Source: an uncultured Paracoccaceae bacterium
GTDB lineage: Bacteria > Pseudomonadota > Alphaproteobacteria > Rhodobacterales > Rhodobacteraceae
Length of the DNA: 64,000 bases
Direction of reading: 5' to 3'
NCBI GenBank assembly: GCA_947503935.1
Contig: CANNFR010000007.1
Coordinates: 277,522 to 341,521 of the forward strand
Part shown: positions 24,286-33,430 of the stretch, in pieces
Numbering within the stretch: the stretch's first letter is position 1
Layout of the letters: every line of letters starts with the position of its first letter
The notes under the pieces: generated by a model
What the model saw: the letters and a program-made list of their open reading frames with translations, nothing else
The model's database searches: none
What the model was told of the DNA's origin: nothing
Translations under genes and position numbers: made by a program

Positions 24286-25644
24286 ATGGCATCTGCGGCA
24301 GAGAACATGGCAGCCAACATGAGCTGGTCGGCCTTCGGCAAGGCGACCGAGCTGCGCCAGAGGATCGTATTCACACTCGGGCTTTTGATCGTCTACCGTC
24401 TGGGGACGTATATCCCCGTACCGGGGATCGACGGCGCCGCATTGCGTGATTTCTTCGAGCAGGCGTCGGCCGGTCTGGGTGGTGTCTTGGACATGTTTAC
24501 CGGCGGCGCCATTAGCCGCATGGGCATCTTTGCGCTGGGCATCATGCCCTATATCTCGGCCTCGATCATCGTGCAGTTGATGGGCGCGATGTATGAGCCT
24601 TGGAAGCAACTCAAGAAAGAGGGCGAGCAGGGGCGCAAGAAGCTGAACCAATATACGCGCTACGGCACCGTTGGTCTGGCGCTATTTCAGGCCTGGGGCC
24701 TGGCCGTCAGCCTTGAGGCTGGCGGATTGGCGCAAGATCCGGGCATGTTCTTTAGGGTGGCGTGCGTCGTCACCCTGGTTGGCGGCACGATGTTCTTGAT
24801 GTGGCTGGGTGAGCAGATCACCGCGCGCGGCATCGGCAATGGCATCTCGCTGATTATCTTCGTGGGCATTATTGCTGAATTGCCCGCCGCTTTGGCGCAA
24901 TTCCTGGCGCAGGGCCAGCAGACCAGATCGGCCGCGCTGGTCATCGGCGTGATCCTGATGGTGGTCGGCACGATCACCTTCGTGGTGTTCATGGAACGCT
25001 CGCTGCGCAAGATCCACATCCAGTATCCGCGCCGCCAGGTCGGCATGAAGATGTATGATGGCGGCTCGTCGCATCTGCCGGTCAAGGTGAATCCCGCGGG
25101 CGTGATCCCGGCGATCTTCGCCTCGTCGCTGTTGCTGTTGCCGACAACGATCTCGACGTTTTCGGGTGGTGATACCGGGCCGGTCATGTCGTGGATCCAG
25201 GCGAATTTCGGCCCCGGACAGCCCCTGAACCTGCTGTTCTTCACGTCGATGATCGTGTTCTTCACGTATTTCTATACCCAGCAAGTGGCCTTCAAGCCCG
25301 AGGATGTGGCGGAAAACCTGAAAAACCAGAACGGGTTCATTCCCGGTATTCGCCCAGGGAAGAAAACCGAGGAATATCTGGAATACGTTGTTGTGCGCAT
25401 TCTTGTTCTCGGCTCGGGCTATCTGGCGCTGGTTTGTCTTCTGCCGGAAATCTTGCGCGCCCGGTTTGCGGTGCCGTTCTATTTCGGTGGCACCTCGGTG
25501 CTGATCATCGTGTCGGTCACGATGGATACGGTCGAGCGGGTTCAATCGCATCTTCTGGCGCATCAATATGAGGGTCTGATCGAGAAGTCGCAGCTGCGCG
25601 GCAAGAAACGCACAGGTCCGCGCAAGGGCCCCGCCCGCAGATGA
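24286..25644 (+). CDS. secY: Protein translocase subunit SecY
   Basis: SecY forms the protein-conducting channel of the inner membrane. At 452 residues it has ten hydrophobic segments, with [11 protein letters not shown] after the first helix and the plug region following. Conserved cytoplasmic loops include [23 protein letters not shown] and [16 protein letters not shown]. The C-terminal tail is basic ([13 protein letters not shown]). Its TGA overlaps the adk ATG (ATGA), so secY and adk are coupled. Confidence 0.98.
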   Translation: MASAAENMAANMSWSAFGKATELRQRIVFTLGLLIVYRLGTYIPVPGIDGAALRDFFEQASAGLGGVLDMFTGGAISRMGIFALGIMPYISASIIVQLMGAMYEPWKQLKKEGEQGRKKLNQYTRYGTVGLALFQAWGLAVSLEAGGLAQDPGMFFRVACVVTLVGGTMFLMWLGEQITARGIGNGISLIIFVGIIAELPAALAQFLAQGQQTRSAALVIGVILMVVGTITFVVFMERSLRKIHIQYPRRQVGMKMYDGGSSHLPVKVNPAGVIPAIFASSLLLLPTTISTFSGGDTGPVMSWIQANFGPGQPLNLLFFTSMIVFFTYFYTQQVAFKPEDVAENLKNQNGFIPGIRPGKKTEEYLEYVVVRILVLGSGYLALVCLLPEILRARFAVPFYFGGTSVLIIVSVTMDTVERVQSHLLAHQYEGLIEKSQLRGKKRTGPRKGPARR

Positions 25645-26291
25645 TCAACGTTATTCTGCTTGGACCACCTGGGGCGGGCAAGGGCACTCAGGCCCGCCGG
25701 CTGGTCGAGGAACGTGGCCTGGTGCAGCTTTCCACCGGCGACATGCTGCGCGAGGCGAAAAGCTCGGGCACCGAGATGGGGCGCCGCGTGGCCGAGGTGA
25801 TGGATCGGGGCGAATTGGTCACCGACGAGATCGTCATCGGCCTGATTGCCGAAAAGCTTGAGGGTGCGACTGGCGGCGGCTTCATCTTCGATGGGTTCCC
25901 GCGCACGCTTGCCCAGGCCGATGCGCTGTCCGAGCTGCTTGTGATGCTGGGCCAGAGCCTGGATGCCGTGATCGAGATGCGGGTCGATGACGCGGCTTTG
26001 GTTGCACGCATTACCGGGCGGTTTACCTGCGGCAATTGCGGCGAGGTCTATCACGACCAGACCAAGCCCACGAAGGCCGAGGGGGTGTGCGACGTCTGTG
26101 GCTCAAGTGATCTGCGGCGCAGGCCCGACGACACCGAGGAAGCGCTGCGCACGCGCATGCTGGCCTATTACCGCGATACCTCACCGTTGATAGGGTATTA
26201 CTACGCCCACAAGAAACTGCGCGTGGTGGACGGATTGGGGTCGATCGACGCGGTTGCGGCCGATATTGCGAAGGTTCTTGACAAAGGGTGA
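25641..26291 (+). CDS. adk: Adenylate kinase, zinc-LID type
   Basis: Adenylate kinase interconverts AMP, ADP and ATP. The 216-residue long form begins with the P-loop [19 protein letters not shown]-binding residues are in [10 protein letters not shown], and [12 protein letters not shown] follows. The LID carries two cysteine pairs (CGNCG and CDVCG) in the arrangement of metal-binding, structural-zinc adenylate kinases. It overlaps secY by four bases and is the last gene before the alpha operon promoter region. Confidence 0.97.
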   Translation: MINVILLGPPGAGKGTQARRLVEERGLVQLSTGDMLREAKSSGTEMGRRVAEVMDRGELVTDEIVIGLIAEKLEGATGGGFIFDGFPRTLAQADALSELLVMLGQSLDAVIEMRVDDAALVARITGRFTCGNCGEVYHDQTKPTKAEGVCDVCGSSDLRRRPDDTEEALRTRMLAYYRDTSPLIGYYYAHKKLRVVDGLGSIDAVAADIAKVLDKG

Positions 26292-26301
26292 AAACCCGGC
26301 C

Positions 26302-26330
26302 TTGACGCGCCGAAGAAAAGCCCATATGTG
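26302..26330 (+). promoter_or_regulatory. Probable promoter of the rpsM-rpsK-rpoA-rplQ operon
   Basis: TTGACG (26302-26307) and TATGTG (26325-26330) have a 17-bp spacer in the 191-bp gap after adk. A leader of about 140 nt with hairpins would follow before rpsM. Confidence 0.55.
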
Positions 26331-26399
26331 ACGGCGTCTCGGAAGAGACTCATTCTTGTTTTCCGAAGGTTCGCTTCGATCTGCAAGAGACCATAAATC

Positions 26400-26461
26400 G
26401 GCCCGGCGGCGAAAAGCCCTCGGGCCATAGTTGTGAAAAAAGGTTCCGGGGTTACGGAACC
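26400..26461 (+). promoter_or_regulatory. Structured leader of rpsM
   Basis: GGCCCG / CGGGCC (26400-26405 and 26421-26426) and a seven-pair hairpin GGTTCCG / CGGAACC (26442-26448 and 26455-26461) stand just upstream of the GAGAGGA ribosome-binding site of rpsM. The placement fits translational control of the alpha operon. rpsD, the E. coli regulator gene of this operon, is not in this operon here. Confidence 0.45.
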
Positions 26462-26482
26462 GCAACGAGAGGACCACATCAC

Positions 26483-26851
26483 GTGGCACGTATTGCTGGC
26501 GTTAACATCCCCACCGCGAAGCGCGTTCCGATCGCGCTGACCTATATTCACGGCATCGGCCCGAACGCCGCTGCCAAGATCTGCGAGGCGGTCGGTATCG
26601 ATACGACCCGCCGCGTCAATGAGCTGTCGGACGCCGAAGTGCTGTCGATCCGCGAGCATATCGATGCCAACTTCATGGTTGAGGGCGACCTGCGCCGTGA
26701 AGTTCAGATGAACATCAAGCGTCTGATGGACCTGGGCAGCTATCGCGGCCTGCGTCATCGCCGCAACCTCCCCGTGCGCGGCCAGCGCACCCACACCAAC
26801 GCACGCACGCGCAAGGGCCCCGCAAAGGCCATTGCCGGCAAGAAGAAGTAA
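26483..26851 (+). CDS. rpsM: 30S ribosomal protein S13
   Basis: S13 contacts the P-site tRNA and forms intersubunit bridges. The start is a GTG at 26483 (read as [14 protein letters not shown]) behind GAGAGGA. The product is 122 residues with [16 protein letters not shown] and the basic C-terminal [18 protein letters not shown]. It is the first gene of the alpha operon. Confidence 0.97.
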   Translation: MARIAGVNIPTAKRVPIALTYIHGIGPNAAAKICEAVGIDTTRRVNELSDAEVLSIREHIDANFMVEGDLRREVQMNIKRLMDLGSYRGLRHRRNLPVRGQRTHTNARTRKGPAKAIAGKKK

Positions 26852-26866
26852 GGGGAGCGTTCAGAT

Positions 26867-27256
26867 ATGGCACGCGAAAAGACCCGCACGAAGCGTAAAG
26901 AGCGCAAGAACATCGCCGCAGGTGTGGCGCATGTGAATTCGTCGTTCAACAACACCAAGATCCTGATCTCGGACGTGCAAGGCAATGCGATTGCCTGGTC
27001 GTCTGCCGGAACGATGGGGTTCAAGGGCAGCCGGAAATCCACACCTTACGCCGCCCAAATGGCCGCGGAAGATGCGGGCCGCAAGGCGCAGGAACACGGC
27101 GTCAGGACACTGGAAGTCGAAGTTCAGGGGCCGGGTTCGGGCCGTGAAAGTGCGCTGCGCGCGCTGGCGGCCGCCGGCTTCCAGATCACGTCGATCCGTG
27201 ACGTGACGCCGATGGCCCATAACGGCTGCCGCCCGCCGAAACGCCGCCGGGTCTGA
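26867..27256 (+). CDS. rpsK: 30S ribosomal protein S11
   Basis: S11 lies on the platform near the E-site mRNA. The 129-residue product contains [22 protein letters not shown] and the C-terminal [24 protein letters not shown] precedes the ATG. A strong hairpin separates it from rpoA. Confidence 0.98.
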   Translation: MAREKTRTKRKERKNIAAGVAHVNSSFNNTKILISDVQGNAIAWSSAGTMGFKGSRKSTPYAAQMAAEDAGRKAQEHGVRTLEVEVQGPGSGRESALRALAAAGFQITSIRDVTPMAHNGCRPPKRRRV

Positions 27257-27272
27257 CCTGGCTGATCTTTGG

Positions 27273-27303
27273 TCCGGGCCGCGCGCATCGCGCGCGGCCT
27301 GGA
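27273..27303 (+). terminator. Possible attenuator between rpsK and rpoA
   Basis: A perfect ten-pair stem (GGCCGCGCGC / GCGCGCGGCC, ATC loop) is extended by four more pairs including a wobble. It is followed by TTTCGTCATTTTT. The T-richness is interrupted, so partial termination or a processing site is more likely than a full stop inside this operon. Confidence 0.55.
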
Positions 27304-27374
27304 TTTCGTCATTTTTATCCTCGGGCGTCCGCCACTTGGGACATGGGTAGCGGACAGGTATGGAGGCGACACGC

Positions 27375-28391
27375 ATGATCCATAAGAATTGGGCCGAACT
27401 GATTAAGCCCACGCAACTTGACGTAAAACCGGGCTCGGATCCGGCGCGCAAGGCGACTGTCGTCGCCGAGCCGCTTGAGCGGGGCTTTGGTCTGACGCTG
27501 GGCAACGCGCTGCGGCGTGTGCTGATGTCGTCGCTCCAGGGCGCGGCGGTGACCAGCGTGCAGATCGACAATGTGCTGCATGAATTCTCAAGTGTTGCCG
27601 GTGTGCGCGAAGACGTCACCGACATCGTTCTGAACCTCAAAGGCGTGGCGATCCGTATGGAGGTCGAGGGGCCCAAGCGGCTGTCGATCTCGGCCAAGGG
27701 TCCGGCCGTGGTGACGGCCGGCGACATCTCGACCAGCGCGGGCATCGACATTCTGAACCGCGACCATGTGATCTGTCACCTTGATGACGGGGCCGATCTG
27801 TTCATGGAACTGACGGTTTCGACCGGAAAAGGCTATGTGGCCGCGGACAAGAACCGCCCTGAAGACAGCCCCATCGGCCTGATTCCGATCGACGCGATCT
27901 ATTCGCCTGTCAAGCGTGTCAGCTATGAGGTCACGCCGACCCGCGAGGGGCAGGTGCTGGATTATGACAAGCTGACGATGAAGGTCGAAACCGACGGCTC
28001 GCTCAGCCCCGACGATGCCGTGGCCTATGCCGCGCGCATTCTGCAGGACCAGCTGTCGATCTTCGTCAACTTCGACGAGCCGGAAAGCGCCAGCAAGGGC
28101 GAGGCCGATGACGGTCTCGAGTTCAACCCGCTTCTGCTCAAGAAGGTCGACGAGCTGGAGTTGTCCGTGCGCTCGGCCAACTGCCTGAAAAACGACAACA
28201 TTGTTTATATCGGCGACCTGATCCAGAAGACCGAGGCCGAGATGTTGCGGACGCCGAACTTCGGCCGCAAGTCCTTGAACGAGATCAAGGAAGTGCTGTC
28301 GGGCATGGGCCTGCACCTTGGCATGGATGTTGAGGAATGGCCGCCTGAGAACATCGAGGACCTGGCCAAGAAGTTCGAAGACCAGTTCTAA
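27375..28391 (+). CDS. rpoA: DNA-directed RNA polymerase subunit alpha
   Basis: RpoA is the assembly scaffold of RNA polymerase and, through its C-terminal domain, the target of UP elements and activators. I chose ATG 27375 ([15 protein letters not shown]) because GGAGG lies 8 bases upstream and this is the usual alphaproteobacterial start. ATG 27360 overlaps that site. It is 338 residues. The NTD has [18 protein letters not shown], and the CTD has [19 protein letters not shown] and [14 protein letters not shown]. Confidence 0.98.
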   Translation: MIHKNWAELIKPTQLDVKPGSDPARKATVVAEPLERGFGLTLGNALRRVLMSSLQGAAVTSVQIDNVLHEFSSVAGVREDVTDIVLNLKGVAIRMEVEGPKRLSISAKGPAVVTAGDISTSAGIDILNRDHVICHLDDGADLFMELTVSTGKGYVAADKNRPEDSPIGLIPIDAIYSPVKRVSYEVTPTREGQVLDYDKLTMKVETDGSLSPDDAVAYAARILQDQLSIFVNFDEPESASKGEADDGLEFNPLLLKKVDELELSVRSANCLKNDNIVYIGDLIQKTEAEMLRTPNFGRKSLNEIKEVLSGMGLHLGMDVEEWPPENIEDLAKKFEDQF

Positions 28392-28398
28392 GATCACG

Positions 28399-28425
28399 GG
28401 ATGCGCCGCGAAAGGCGCATCCTTT
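28399..28425 (+). other. Stem-loop between rpoA and rplQ
   Basis: A perfect nine-pair stem (GGATGCGCC / GGCGCATCC) with a GCGAAA loop is followed by TTTC. It is terminator-like but with a short T-tract, so it may give partial termination before rplQ. Confidence 0.5.
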
Positions 28426-28511
28426 CACCAACTGGGCAATCCCGCCCCAAGGAGAGCGGCCCGAACGCAGGGACCGCCGGACAAAGCAAAAAAGACGATA
28501 GGAGATAGAAA

Positions 28512-28931
28512 ATGCGTCACGGAAGCGGCTATCGCCGACTGAACCGCACCCACGAACACCGCAAGGCGCTGTTCGCCAACATGGCCGGCTCGCTGATCGA
28601 GCATGAGCAGATCAAGACGACCCTGCCCAAAGCCAAGGAATTGCGGCGTATCATCGAAAAGATGATCACGCTGGCCAAGCGCGGCGATCTGCATGCGCGT
28701 CGCCAGGCAGCGTCGCAGCTCAAGCAGGACATGCATGTCGCCAAGCTGTTCGACGTACTGGGCCCGCGCTATAAAGAGCGGAATGGCGGATATGTGCGCG
28801 TGCTGAAGGCGGGCTTCCGCTATGGCGACATGGCGCCCATGGCGATCATCGAATTCGTTGATCGCGACGTCTCTGCCAAAGGCGCCGCCGATCGCGCGCG
28901 CCTCGAATCAGAAGAAGCTTCGGCCGAGTGA
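28512..28931 (+). CDS. rplQ: 50S ribosomal protein L17
   Basis: L17 is a bacterial 50S protein near the exit tunnel. The 139-residue product starts [18 protein letters not shown] with [18 protein letters not shown] and a C-terminal extension beyond the conserved core, as in other alphaproteobacteria. AGGAG precedes the ATG. It is the last gene of the alpha operon. Confidence 0.98.
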   Translation: MRHGSGYRRLNRTHEHRKALFANMAGSLIEHEQIKTTLPKAKELRRIIEKMITLAKRGDLHARRQAASQLKQDMHVAKLFDVLGPRYKERNGGYVRVLKAGFRYGDMAPMAIIEFVDRDVSAKGAADRARLESEEASAE

Positions 28932-28975
28932 CAACAGGCCTAGCCGGTCACAGGCGTCTCGCGGAGGCCTGTTGT
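28931..28975 (+). terminator. Long inverted repeat after rplQ
   Basis: ACAACAGGCCT and AGGCCTGTTGT form an 11-pair stem with a 23-nt loop immediately after the rplQ stop, followed by TT. The large loop is atypical. It may end the alpha operon together with the hairpin at 29028-29053. Confidence 0.5.
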
Positions 28976-29019
28976 TTCAGCGGGACTTCGCGCACACGGA
29001 CCTGGTAAAATTGACAAGC

Positions 29020-29053
29020 CAACGAAAAAAGCCCTGCCAATAGGCAGGGCTTT
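29020..29053 (-). terminator. Intrinsic terminator, stronger on the minus strand
   Basis: An 11-pair stem (AAAGCCCTGCC / GGCAGGGCTTT) encloses the loop AATA. Read on the minus strand it is followed by TTT and CGTTGG, giving a canonical U-tract for the small minus-strand gene ending at 29070. On the plus strand the tail is TTTGCT, a weaker back-up terminator for rplQ. Confidence 0.8.
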
Positions 29054-29069
29054 GCTAATGTTGGATGGC

Positions 29070-29279
29070 TTATGAACTGGATATTTTCGATTTTGCCCCT
29101 GAGCCGGACAACAAAGCCTTTTCATCAAAATCTATACACTTCGCCTTAACCTGCTTATGGCTATGTTCCCCCAACAGATCGAGCAACTCATCAAGCGCTC
29201 CTGGGGAAAGAGACAAAAGTTTGGACACAAGATCACCGTCCAGCACAACCATAGAATGTAACCTCGCTGCGTCATTCAC
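29070..29279 (-). CDS. Small hypothetical protein
   Basis: This 69-residue reading frame is not recognised. It begins MNDAARLHSMVVLDGDL, has a leucine-rich amphipathic middle (LLSLSPGALDELLDLLG), and ends with a Ser/Lys-rich tail. A good minus-strand terminator follows 17 bp after the stop, and a purine-rich AGGCAGAAG precedes the ATG. Both argue that the frame is expressed. It is divergent from the luxR-type gene (54 bp between starts), so it may share its control region. A second ATG at codon 10 is possible. Confidence 0.5.
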   Translation of the reverse strand: MNDAARLHSMVVLDGDLVSKLLSLSPGALDELLDLLGEHSHKQVKAKCIDFDEKALLSGSGAKSKISSS

Positions 29280-29332
29280 TTCTGCCTACAATTTACGGTT
29301 GACCAGCCAAAGCGCAACTTATCTAAAAAGAC

Positions 29333-29944
29333 ATGTCCTTTAAGTCAGACCTCGATCTAGAACTCTGTAAATTGGCAAGCCTCTCGCCTGCCGGCTACTT
29401 TGTGGGCTTGCACATCCGGTTTGCCGCGCCCTTGATGACATTCCAGACCTACGATCAGCGCTGGACGGATCGGTATACCGAACAGGCCTATGCATTGCGC
29501 GATCCGATGATCGCCTGGGGGTTTTCTACGGAAGGTGTGGCAAGGTGGAGCGAGATTACGATTCCGGACCCCTTCAAAATCATGGAAGAAGCCGCCAGCT
29601 ACGGCTTGATCTATGGTGTCTCTGTCGCTTGTGGCCCGATCGCATCACGCACGATTGCCGGCGCGGCGCGGTCCGATCGCGAGTTCACCGATGCCGAGCA
29701 AGCGCGAATCCAGGAAATCGTTCTTCGTCTGCACGATATGACGGAGCCTCCCGATAGCCTGACACCGGCTCAGATTGAAGCCTTGCGGTGTATCGCGGCA
29801 GGAGATCGGCATGCGGCGGCAGCGGCGAAACTCGGGATATCCGAAAGCGCGTTGAAAGCACGGCTCACGTCGGCCAGGCATAAACTACTTGCCAGGACGA
29901 CCGCCGAAGCGCTTCAGCGTGCGAAAGACTACCGCCTGCTCTAA
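29333..29944 (+). CDS. LuxR-family acyl-homoserine-lactone-responsive regulator
   Basis: This 203-residue protein has the autoinducer-binding domain followed by a C-terminal LuxR helix-turn-helix. The ligand-pocket pattern W..Y........DP is visible in QRWTDRYTEQAYALRDP, with a further WG. The DNA-binding part (about 140-200) reads LTPAQIEALRCIAAGD and KLGISESALKARL. The next gene is an AHL synthase 59 bp downstream in the same direction, so this is its likely cognate receptor. An imperfect promoter (TTGACC at 29299) lies so close to the ATG that the mRNA could be nearly leaderless. No clear Shine-Dalgarno is seen. Confidence 0.88.
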   Translation: MSFKSDLDLELCKLASLSPAGYFVGLHIRFAAPLMTFQTYDQRWTDRYTEQAYALRDPMIAWGFSTEGVARWSEITIPDPFKIMEEAASYGLIYGVSVACGPIASRTIAGAARSDREFTDAEQARIQEIVLRLHDMTEPPDSLTPAQIEALRCIAAGDRHAAAAAKLGISESALKARLTSARHKLLARTTAEALQRAKDYRLL

Positions 29945-30003
29945 GCCTGCCTTTCTCTATGTCGTGGCGGGGCTTCTGTTTCACCACCACGCAGGAGTCT
30001 GTA

Positions 30004-30591
30004 ATGCAAACCACCACTCTCTCTTTTGCCAACATGCACAACCATGGCGAATTGTTAGCCAATCTTTTTCGTGCACGGCGGCAGTCGTTCATCGTGCAGA
30101 ACAAATGGGACCTGCCCGAGGCCCTGGGAATGGAATACGATCAGTATGACACCCCGGCAAGCCGCTGGGTCGCGGTCCATCACCTGGGCGATATCTATGC
30201 GGGCATCCGTTTGACACCGACGACCGCGCGCTGCGGTATCTACAGCTACATGATCCGCGACGCGCAACGGGGCCTGCTCGACACTATTCCCCAAGACCTG
30301 CTTTTTGATGAAGCACCGGTGGCCGAGAACGTCTGGGAATCCTCGCGAGTTTTCGTGTCGCACACAACTCCGATGAATATTCGGCGTCGGGTGCATGCCC
30401 ATTTGATCATGGAGATGACCAAATCGGCGCGTGAGCTTGGGGCAGCCCGTGTTCTGGGCCTTATACCGGCAAACTGGCCGCGCTGGGCACCGCGCTGCGG
30501 GCTTGATATGTCGGCGGCAGGCCGGGTGATGTCGATTGATGAGATCGAAAACCAATGTGTTTCGATCGATCTGAGCAGCAAGCTGCACTGA
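30004..30591 (+). CDS. LuxI-family acyl-homoserine-lactone synthase
   Basis: LuxI-type enzymes make AHL signals from S-adenosylmethionine and acyl-ACP. The ATG at 30004 (MQTTTLSFANMHNHGE) follows AGGAG by six bases; the longer frame upstream has no such site. It is 195 residues. The family's invariant residues are present: R and F in RARRQSFI, W in NKWDLPE, the two D in MEYDQYD, R in GIRLTPT, and E and R in WESSRVF. The acyl-chain length cannot be read from sequence. It forms a quorum-sensing pair with the preceding LuxR gene. Confidence 0.92.
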   Translation: MQTTTLSFANMHNHGELLANLFRARRQSFIVQNKWDLPEALGMEYDQYDTPASRWVAVHHLGDIYAGIRLTPTTARCGIYSYMIRDAQRGLLDTIPQDLLFDEAPVAENVWESSRVFVSHTTPMNIRRRVHAHLIMEMTKSARELGAARVLGLIPANWPRWAPRCGLDMSAAGRVMSIDEIENQCVSIDLSSKLH

Positions 30592-30656
30592 TATCCTGAC
30601 CGTTGCATCGAGAAGGGAACGGACGCATATCCTTTATGGCTATAACCGGAGGGGCC

Positions 30657-32042
30657 ATGCGTTCCGTTCTTACTTTCCTGTTTATCGGCATTGCTCTTTC
30701 GGGTCTTGGCCACGCGGAGACCCGCGTCCCCCATTCCCCGGCTGAGATCAGTCTCAGTTTCGCGCCGGTGGTTGAGCGGGCTGCGCCCGCCGTGGTCAAT
30801 ATCTACGCCCGCCGCGTTGTGGCCGCACGGCGAAGTCCGTTTCAGGATGACCCGTTCTTTGGCCCTCTTTTTCGCGATTTCGGCCAGGCCCAGCCGCGGC
30901 TGCAGAACTCGCTTGGTTCGGGCGTGATTCTCTCGTCGGACGGCGTGGTCGTGTCGAATTATCATGTGGTGGGCGAGGCGCGTGATATTCGTGTCGTGCT
31001 GAATGACCGTCGTGAATTCGCAGCCGATATCCTACTGTCGGATGAGGAAAGCGATCTGGCAATCCTGCGGCTGCGCGATGCTGAAGGGTTGCCAACACTC
31101 AATCTGCGCAACTCCGATGATCTGGCGGTTGGCGAGTTGGTGCTGGCCATCGGTAACCCCTTCGGCGTAGGCCAGACGGTGACCAGCGGCATCGTTTCGG
31201 GCTTGGCGCGGTCGGGCACCGCCACGGGCAGCGCGCGGGGGTATTTCATCCAGACGGATGCCGCGATCAACCCGGGCAATTCCGGCGGCGCACTGGTCGA
31301 TATCAACGGGCATCTGGTGGGCATCAACACCTCGATCCTGACGCGGTCGGGCGGGTCGAACGGGATCGGCTTTGCGATCCCCTCGAACCTGGTTGAGAGG
31401 TTCGTTTCACTGGCCGTCGCCGGCGCGACCGAGTTTGAGCGCCCCTGGGCCGGGATCGGCGGGCAGGCCGTGACGGCCGATCTGGCCGAGACGTTGGGGA
31501 TGGCTGTCCCCGAGGGGTTTTTGGTGTCGGTCGTCCATCCGGCCAGCCCCTTCGCCAACGCGGATATCGCCGTGGGCGACGTGATCCTGGCGCTTGACGA
31601 TGTCCCGGTCAGTGCGCCGCAGGACATGATCTTTCGGCTGTCGGTTGCGGGCACCTACGGCGAGGTGACGGCCCGGGTTCTGCGCGACGGTCAGATGCGC
31701 GAGATCACCGTGCGTCTGACGGCGCCACCCGATGACCCGCCCTCTGACCCCGTGACCTTGCCTGACCGCGTGGCACTGGCCGGGCTGACCGTTGCCAATA
31801 TCAACCCCCGCATTCTGGCCGATTGGGACTTGCCGCTTGAGGCCGAGGGCGTGGTGGTTTTGGCGACCGGGCCTTATGTGGGGCGCGTTGGCCTGCGCCC
31901 CGGCGACGTGATCTTTGCGATCAATGGCGCCGAGATTCGCACCACCGCTGATGTGACCCGGGCGGCCTCGGCACGCGTGCGAAGCTGGAACGTGGACGTC
32001 TTGCGCAACGGGCGCCGCCTGCGCCTGCGGTTCCGGGCGTAG
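30657..32042 (+). CDS. Periplasmic DegP/HtrA-type serine protease
   Basis: The ATG at 30657 follows GGAGGGG and starts a 20-residue signal peptide (MRSVLTFLFIGIALSGLGHA), giving 461 residues. The trypsin-like domain has the catalytic triad His103 (SNYHVVG), Asp133 (ESDLAIL) and Ser209 (NPGNSGGAL). Two PDZ domains follow (from about 265 and 370), ending with a degenerate second PDZ. DegP proteins degrade or refold damaged envelope proteins. It stands between the quorum-sensing pair and rarA, and a link to the former is not evident. Confidence 0.93.
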   Translation: MRSVLTFLFIGIALSGLGHAETRVPHSPAEISLSFAPVVERAAPAVVNIYARRVVAARRSPFQDDPFFGPLFRDFGQAQPRLQNSLGSGVILSSDGVVVSNYHVVGEARDIRVVLNDRREFAADILLSDEESDLAILRLRDAEGLPTLNLRNSDDLAVGELVLAIGNPFGVGQTVTSGIVSGLARSGTATGSARGYFIQTDAAINPGNSGGALVDINGHLVGINTSILTRSGGSNGIGFAIPSNLVERFVSLAVAGATEFERPWAGIGGQAVTADLAETLGMAVPEGFLVSVVHPASPFANADIAVGDVILALDDVPVSAPQDMIFRLSVAGTYGEVTARVLRDGQMREITVRLTAPPDDPPSDPVTLPDRVALAGLTVANINPRILADWDLPLEAEGVVVLATGPYVGRVGLRPGDVIFAINGAEIRTTADVTRAASARVRSWNVDVLRNGRRLRLRFRA

Positions 32043-32085
32043 GTGATGGCTTCCCCCGTGGCGCCGGCGCGCTTAGGTTAACGCC

Positions 32086-33399
32086 ATGGCCGACCTTTTC
32101 GATCGCCCCTCCGATGCTCCACCTGCTGGCGCCCCACGGCCGCTGGCCGACCGCCTGCGACCGGCGAAGCTGTCCGAGGTGATCGGGCAAGGCAAGCTTC
32201 TGGGCCCGGACGGCCCGCTTGGCGTGATGCTGTCCTCGGGCGCGTTGTCGTCGCTGGTATTCTGGGGCCCGCCCGGCGTGGGCAAGACCACCATCGCCCG
32301 GCTTCTGGCCGAAGAGACCGATCTGAGCTTTGTGCAGATCAGCGCGATCTTCACCGGTGTGCCCGAGCTGCGCAAAGTGTTCGAGGCCGCGCGCATCCGC
32401 CGCCAGAACGGGCAGGGCACGCTGCTGTTCGTGGACGAAATCCACCGGTTCAACAAGGCGCAACAGGATGGATTTTTGCCGCATATGGAAGACGGCACGA
32501 TCCTTTTGGTCGGCGCGACCACCGAAAACCCCTCCTTCGAGTTGAACGCGGCGCTGCTCAGCCGCGCTCAGGTTCTGGTGCTGGAGCGCCTGACGCTGGC
32601 CGATCTGGAATTGCTGGCGCAGCGCGCCGAGAGAGAGCTGGACCGCAAGCTGCCCCTCAAGGCCGAGGCGCGCGAGCAATTGCTGGAGATGGCCGATGGC
32701 GATGGCCGGGCGTTGTTGAACCTGATCGAACAGATCGCGGCGTGGAAGGTGGAAAAACCGCTCGATGCGCCTGCTTTGGGCCAACGGCTGATGAAGCGGG
32801 CGACGAATTACGACAAGTCGGGCGATCAGCATTACAACCTGATCTCGGCCTTGCACAAATCGGTGCGCGGGTCCGACCCCGATGCCTCGCTCTATTGGCT
32901 GGCGCGGATGCTGGCGGGCGGCGAAGACCCCCGCTATCTGGCGCGCCGCATCACCCGCATGGCGGTCGAGGATATCGGCCTGGCCGACCCGCAGGCGCAC
33001 CGCGTGTGTCTGGACGCCTGGGAGACCTATGAGCGGCTGGGCAGCCCCGAGGGCGAATTGGCCCTGGCGGCCGCGATCACCTATCTGGCGCTGGCCCCGA
33101 AATCGAACGGTGTCTATGTGGCCTGGAAAGCAGCACTTGCCGAGGCCAAGCGCACCGGCAGTGAGCCGCCGCCCAAACACATTCTGAACGCGCCCACAAA
33201 GCTGATGAAGGATGAGGGTTACGGCGCGAATTATGCTTATGATCACGACGCCGAGGATGGCTTTTCGGGGCAGAACTACTTTCCCGAAGGCATGAAACGC
33301 CCGATCCTTTACCAGCCGCCCGAGCGCGGCTTTGAGCGTGAGTTGAAAAAGCGGATCGACTATTTCGCCAAGCTGCGCGCCAAGCGCGGGGACGGTTGA
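32086..33399 (+). CDS. rarA: Replication-associated recombination protein A
   Basis: RarA (MgsA) is an AAA+ ATPase of the RuvB/RFC type that acts at stalled replication forks. The 437-residue protein has Walker A GPPGVGKTT, Walker B LLFVDEIHRFNKAQQD, the sensor-1 GATTENPSF and the C-terminal tetramerisation region (KSVRGSDPDASLYWLARML). It lies 43 bp after the protease gene and is followed by crcB 31 bp later. Confidence 0.96.
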   Translation: MADLFDRPSDAPPAGAPRPLADRLRPAKLSEVIGQGKLLGPDGPLGVMLSSGALSSLVFWGPPGVGKTTIARLLAEETDLSFVQISAIFTGVPELRKVFEAARIRRQNGQGTLLFVDEIHRFNKAQQDGFLPHMEDGTILLVGATTENPSFELNAALLSRAQVLVLERLTLADLELLAQRAERELDRKLPLKAEAREQLLEMADGDGRALLNLIEQIAAWKVEKPLDAPALGQRLMKRATNYDKSGDQHYNLISALHKSVRGSDPDASLYWLARMLAGGEDPRYLARRITRMAVEDIGLADPQAHRVCLDAWETYERLGSPEGELALAAAITYLALAPKSNGVYVAWKAALAEAKRTGSEPPPKHILNAPTKLMKDEGYGANYAYDHDAEDGFSGQNYFPEGMKRPILYQPPERGFERELKKRIDYFAKLRAKRGDG

Positions 33400-33430
33400 C
33401 ACCGCGCCCGTGTCGCCCGAGACAGGCGCG

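Noticed and set aside
29945..30003. lux box upstream of luxI
   Set aside because: No convincing 18-20-bp dyad is present in this gap.
33400..33430. Fluoride riboswitch before crcB
   Set aside because: The gap from rarA is only 31 bp and holds no pseudoknot-forming sequence.
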